NCBI GenBank assembly: GCA_002403995.1
Contig: DHIV01000100.1
Span: 1 to 7,919 of the forward strand
Direction of reading: 5' to 3'
Length of the DNA: 7,919 bases
From: Gallionella sp. UBA4737
GTDB taxonomy: Bacteria; Pseudomonadota; Gammaproteobacteria; Burkholderiales; Gallionellaceae
The notes under the pieces are model-generated. The model made no database searches. It had not been told where the DNA came from and saw only the letters and a list, made by a program, of their open reading frames with translations. This document shows positions 5,860 through 7,919 of this stretch, piece by piece (position 1 is the stretch's first letter; each line of letters starts with the position of its first letter). A program made the translations under genes and the position numbers.

Positions 5860-7739
5860 TCGTCGGCACCGCAGGACACATCGACCACGGCAAGACTTCG
5901 CTGGTGAAGGCGCTCACCGGCGTGGATGCCGACCGTCTCAAGGAGGAGAAGGCGCGCGGCATCACCATCGACCTCGGCTATGCATACACGCCCCTGCCCG
6001 ATGGCGAGGTGCTGGGATTCATCGATGTGCCGGGTCACGAAAAACTGGTGCATAACATGCTGGCGGGCGCGACCGGCATCGATTTTGTATTGCTGGTGGT
6101 GGCCGCCGATGATGGCCCTATGCCGCAGACCCGCGAGCATCTCGCGATCCTTGATCTGCTTGGACTGTCGCGCGGCGCTGTCGCTTTGACCAAGATCGAC
6201 TGTGTGCCGGAGGAGAGAGTGGCGCAAGCACAGGCGGAGGTCGAGTCACTGCTGCGGGGAACTGCGCTGGAGGGCAGCACTATCTTTCCGCTCTCCGCCG
6301 TAAGCGGCGCAGGCGTGGAACCGCTGCGCCATTATCTGGAGCAAGCCACATCCGCTTTGCCGACTCGTCCTGAAGCGGGGAATTTCCGGCTGGCCGTGGA
6401 TCGTTGTTTCACGCTGGCCGGGACTGGCACGGTGGTGACCGGCACGGTGTTTTCCGGCACGGTTCATGTAGGCGATCAACTGATGCTGTCGCCTGCCGGC
6501 ATTGCAGTGCGGGTGCGCGGCATCCATGCGCAGAATCGCCGGTCCGAGATCGGCACGACGGGTCAGCGCTGCGCGCTCAACCTGGCGGGAACGGATTTCG
6601 ACAAAGAGGATGCGCGGCGCGGCGACTGGGTTCTGGCCGAACCCGCGCATGGGCCGACGCAACGACTGGATGTGCGGCTGCACTTGCTGGCCGGCGCGGA
6701 CAAACCTTTGCGCCACTGGTCGCCGGTGCATTTTCATCTTGGCGCGGTCGATGTCATGGCGCGTGTGGCGCTGCTGGAACATGACAAGCTCGAACCGGGA
6801 GCAAGCGGTCTGGCACAGATCGTTCTCGACCGACCCATCGGCGCGCTGCGCGGCGACCGCTTCATCATTCGCGATCAATCTGCCAGCCGCACAGTCGGGG
6901 GCGGCAGAGTGCTCGATCCTTTCCCGCCGGAACGCAAACGCCGCACGCCGGAACGCCTGGCCGTGCTTGCCGCACTCGAGCTTCCCACAGCGCATGCAGT
7001 GTTGCAGGGCATGCTTGAGGCCACACCAACCGGAATTGATCTGCATCGATTTGCCTTGTCCTGCAACCTCAGCCCGGTTGAATTTGAAGCGCTGTGCCGG
7101 GATGTGACTATGGTCGTGGTCGACCGCACTGCCTTTCCGATTCACGTCTGGGAATCTTTGCGGCAGGCTGTACTGGAACGGCTGGCAGAGGAGCATCGAC
7201 AGTCTCCGGAAACATTAGGGCCAACAGCAAATCAACTGCGCATGCTGGTGGCACCGCGCATGGTTCGCTCGGTTTTCGACAGCTTGCTTGCGCAATTGAG
7301 TGCGGACGATCTTATCGTTAAGAGCGGGCCTTGGCTGCATTTGCCGGAACACCGTATCACGCTTTCACCCGGCGATCAGATCGTCTGGCACAAGGTTGCA
7401 CCGCTGCTGCTGGATCAGCCGTTCCAGCCGCCCAGGGTGCGCGATCTGGCCAATACATTGAAAGTGGATGAAGCGCGCATGCGGCTGCTGTTGCAGCAAC
7501 TGGCAGCGATGGGAGAAGTCTACCGGGTGGCCCACGACCATTATTTCATGCCGCAACCGGTGGAGCAGCTTGCCGCCATTGTCCGCGAGATCGCAACCGG
7601 TCAACCGGACGGCAAGATCACGGCGGCGCTGTTCCGCGACCGGATCGGAACAGGACGCAAACTGGCGATCCAGATACTGGAGTTTTTCGATGCCGGTGCC
7701 GTCACCCGGCGTGCGGGCGACGCGCATCACCTGCGTTGA
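5856..7739 (+). CDS. selB: Selenocysteine-specific elongation factor SelB
   Basis: This GTPase carries Sec-tRNA(Sec) to the ribosome and recognises the SECIS hairpin behind an in-frame UGA, so that UGA is read as selenocysteine. It has 627 residues, against 614 in E. coli. The G domain shows GHIDHGKT (7-14), the switch region ARGITIDLGYAY (33-44), DVPGHE (57-62) and TKID (112-115). SelB proteins, including that of E. coli, have T in place of the usual N of NKxD. EF-Tu-like beta-barrel domains follow at about 175-345, with GTGTVVTGTVFSG and LRGDRFIIRD. The C-terminal winged-helix, SECIS-binding region is complete and ends with RDRIGTGRKLAIQILEFFD (594-612) and TRRAGDAHHLR. The start is GTG in a GTGA overlap with the selA stop and lacks a clear SD, so translation probably depends on ribosomes finishing selA. 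Both RNA-binding and GTPase parts look intact. Confidence 0.97.
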   Translation: MIVGTAGHIDHGKTSLVKALTGVDADRLKEEKARGITIDLGYAYTPLPDGEVLGFIDVPGHEKLVHNMLAGATGIDFVLLVVAADDGPMPQTREHLAILDLLGLSRGAVALTKIDCVPEERVAQAQAEVESLLRGTALEGSTIFPLSAVSGAGVEPLRHYLEQATSALPTRPEAGNFRLAVDRCFTLAGTGTVVTGTVFSGTVHVGDQLMLSPAGIAVRVRGIHAQNRRSEIGTTGQRCALNLAGTDFDKEDARRGDWVLAEPAHGPTQRLDVRLHLLAGADKPLRHWSPVHFHLGAVDVMARVALLEHDKLEPGASGLAQIVLDRPIGALRGDRFIIRDQSASRTVGGGRVLDPFPPERKRRTPERLAVLAALELPTAHAVLQGMLEATPTGIDLHRFALSCNLSPVEFEALCRDVTMVVVDRTAFPIHVWESLRQAVLERLAEEHRQSPETLGPTANQLRMLVAPRMVRSVFDSLLAQLSADDLIVKSGPWLHLPEHRITLSPGDQIVWHKVAPLLLDQPFQPPRVRDLANTLKVDEARMRLLLQQLAAMGEVYRVAHDHYFMPQPVEQLAAIVREIATGQPDGKITAALFRDRIGTGRKLAIQILEFFDAGAVTRRAGDAHHLR

Positions 7740-7780
7740 GGAGTTTGGGGTAGTATTTGTACGCAGCGGCTAAATGTTTT

Positions 7781-7824
7781 GATTTATTGAGCTTTACATG
7801 ATTTACGACGATTGAGTGATTTAC
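7781..7824 (+). repeat. GATTTA motif repeated three times at 18-19 bp spacing
   Basis: GATTTA starts at 7781, 7800 and 7818, with GATTTAC in the last two. ATTGAG occurs at 7786-7791 and 7811-7816 between them. The stretch is AT-richer than the genes before it. The 180 bp after selB contain no credible gene and no tRNA. The repeats are short and may be chance in AT-rich DNA. Confidence 0.35.
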
Positions 7825-7851
7825 CGTAGGGCGGGCTCTGCGTGTGTTGTT

Positions 7852-7916
7852 GGGGCTGTGTCAACTTTGCACTCAACTTGTTGAGTAGCAAATTGCCTGA
7901 CTTTGTTATCAGCCCC
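7852..7916. repeat. 65-bp nested imperfect palindrome downstream of selB
   Basis: Three nested arms face each other: GGGGCTG/CAGCCCC (7852-7858/7910-7916), GTCA/TGAC (7860-7863/7898-7901), and an inner hairpin. The inner hairpin is TTTGCACTCAAC (7866-7877) against GTTGAGT plus GCAAA (7880-7886, 7888-7892), with one bulged A at 7887 and a two-base centre. The inner hairpin alone has 12 pairs. No T run follows, so it is not a standard terminator. It may be a small MITE-like or REP-like element, a transposon end, or an mRNA-stabilising hairpin. The window ends three bases later, so target-site duplications cannot be judged. Confidence 0.55.
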
Positions 7917-7919
7917 TTA

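Noticed and set aside
7871..7886. Integron attC site, because ACTCAAC and GTTGAGT fit the RYYYAAC / GTTRRRY core boxes
   Set aside because: In attC these boxes are at the outer ends, with L boxes between them. Here they face each other two bases apart. The two consensus strings are reverse complements, so a palindrome fits both by construction.
7740..7919. selC (tRNA-Sec) next to selB
   Set aside because: I looked on both strands for the long acceptor stem, T-loop GGTTCGA-like string and CCA end. None is present here or in 4274-4455.

Overview
The window holds the 3' part of a formate dehydrogenase operon followed by the machinery that makes and inserts selenocysteine. All genes read left to right on the + strand. 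The GC-rich, strongly GC3-biased coding style and the close match to the respiratory FDH-N/FDH-O enzymes and the enterobacterial-type SelA/SelB point to a proteobacterium. A beta- or gammaproteobacterium is most likely, and my weak guess is a Nitrosomonadales-like betaproteobacterium.

Region 1 (1-3130): the C-terminal 230 residues of the catalytic alpha subunit (fdnG), then the four-cluster iron-sulfur beta subunit (fdxH), the cytochrome b gamma subunit (fdnI) and the maturation factor fdhE. The last three start points are closely spaced or overlapping: a Shine-Dalgarno (SD) sequence on the fdnG stop codon, an 11-nt fdxH/fdnI overlap and an ATGA fdnI/fdhE overlap. This is one translationally coupled operon, in the same order as E. 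coli fdoGHI-fdhE. The enzyme oxidises formate on the periplasmic side and passes electrons through the beta-subunit clusters and two b hemes to quinone.

Region 2 (3131-4273): a short spacer with a possible promoter and an SD-containing hairpin, then a YraQ-type (UPF0718/ArsP_1) permease. All four of its cysteines sit in one CMMCTCC cluster. It lies between the FDH genes and the selenocysteine genes, so a role in selenium or another soft element is a tempting but unproven idea.

Region 3 (4274-4455): 182 bp without a gene. It holds several tiled inverted repeats and a good sigma70-like promoter just ahead of selA.

Region 4 (4456-7739): selA (selenocysteine synthase, TTG start without an SD) and selB (selenocysteine elongation factor), overlapping by GTGA. 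Their linkage to fdnGHI suggests that the alpha subunit carries selenocysteine at its active site, but that part of fdnG lies outside the window. No selC (tRNA-Sec) or selD is visible.

Region 5 (7740-7919): an AT-richer gene-free end with a GATTTA motif recurring every 18-19 bp and a 65-bp nested palindrome cut close to the window edge.

The genes are known families. The parts most likely to be new are the permease placed inside the selenoenzyme locus, the structured selA upstream region and the palindromic element after selB.
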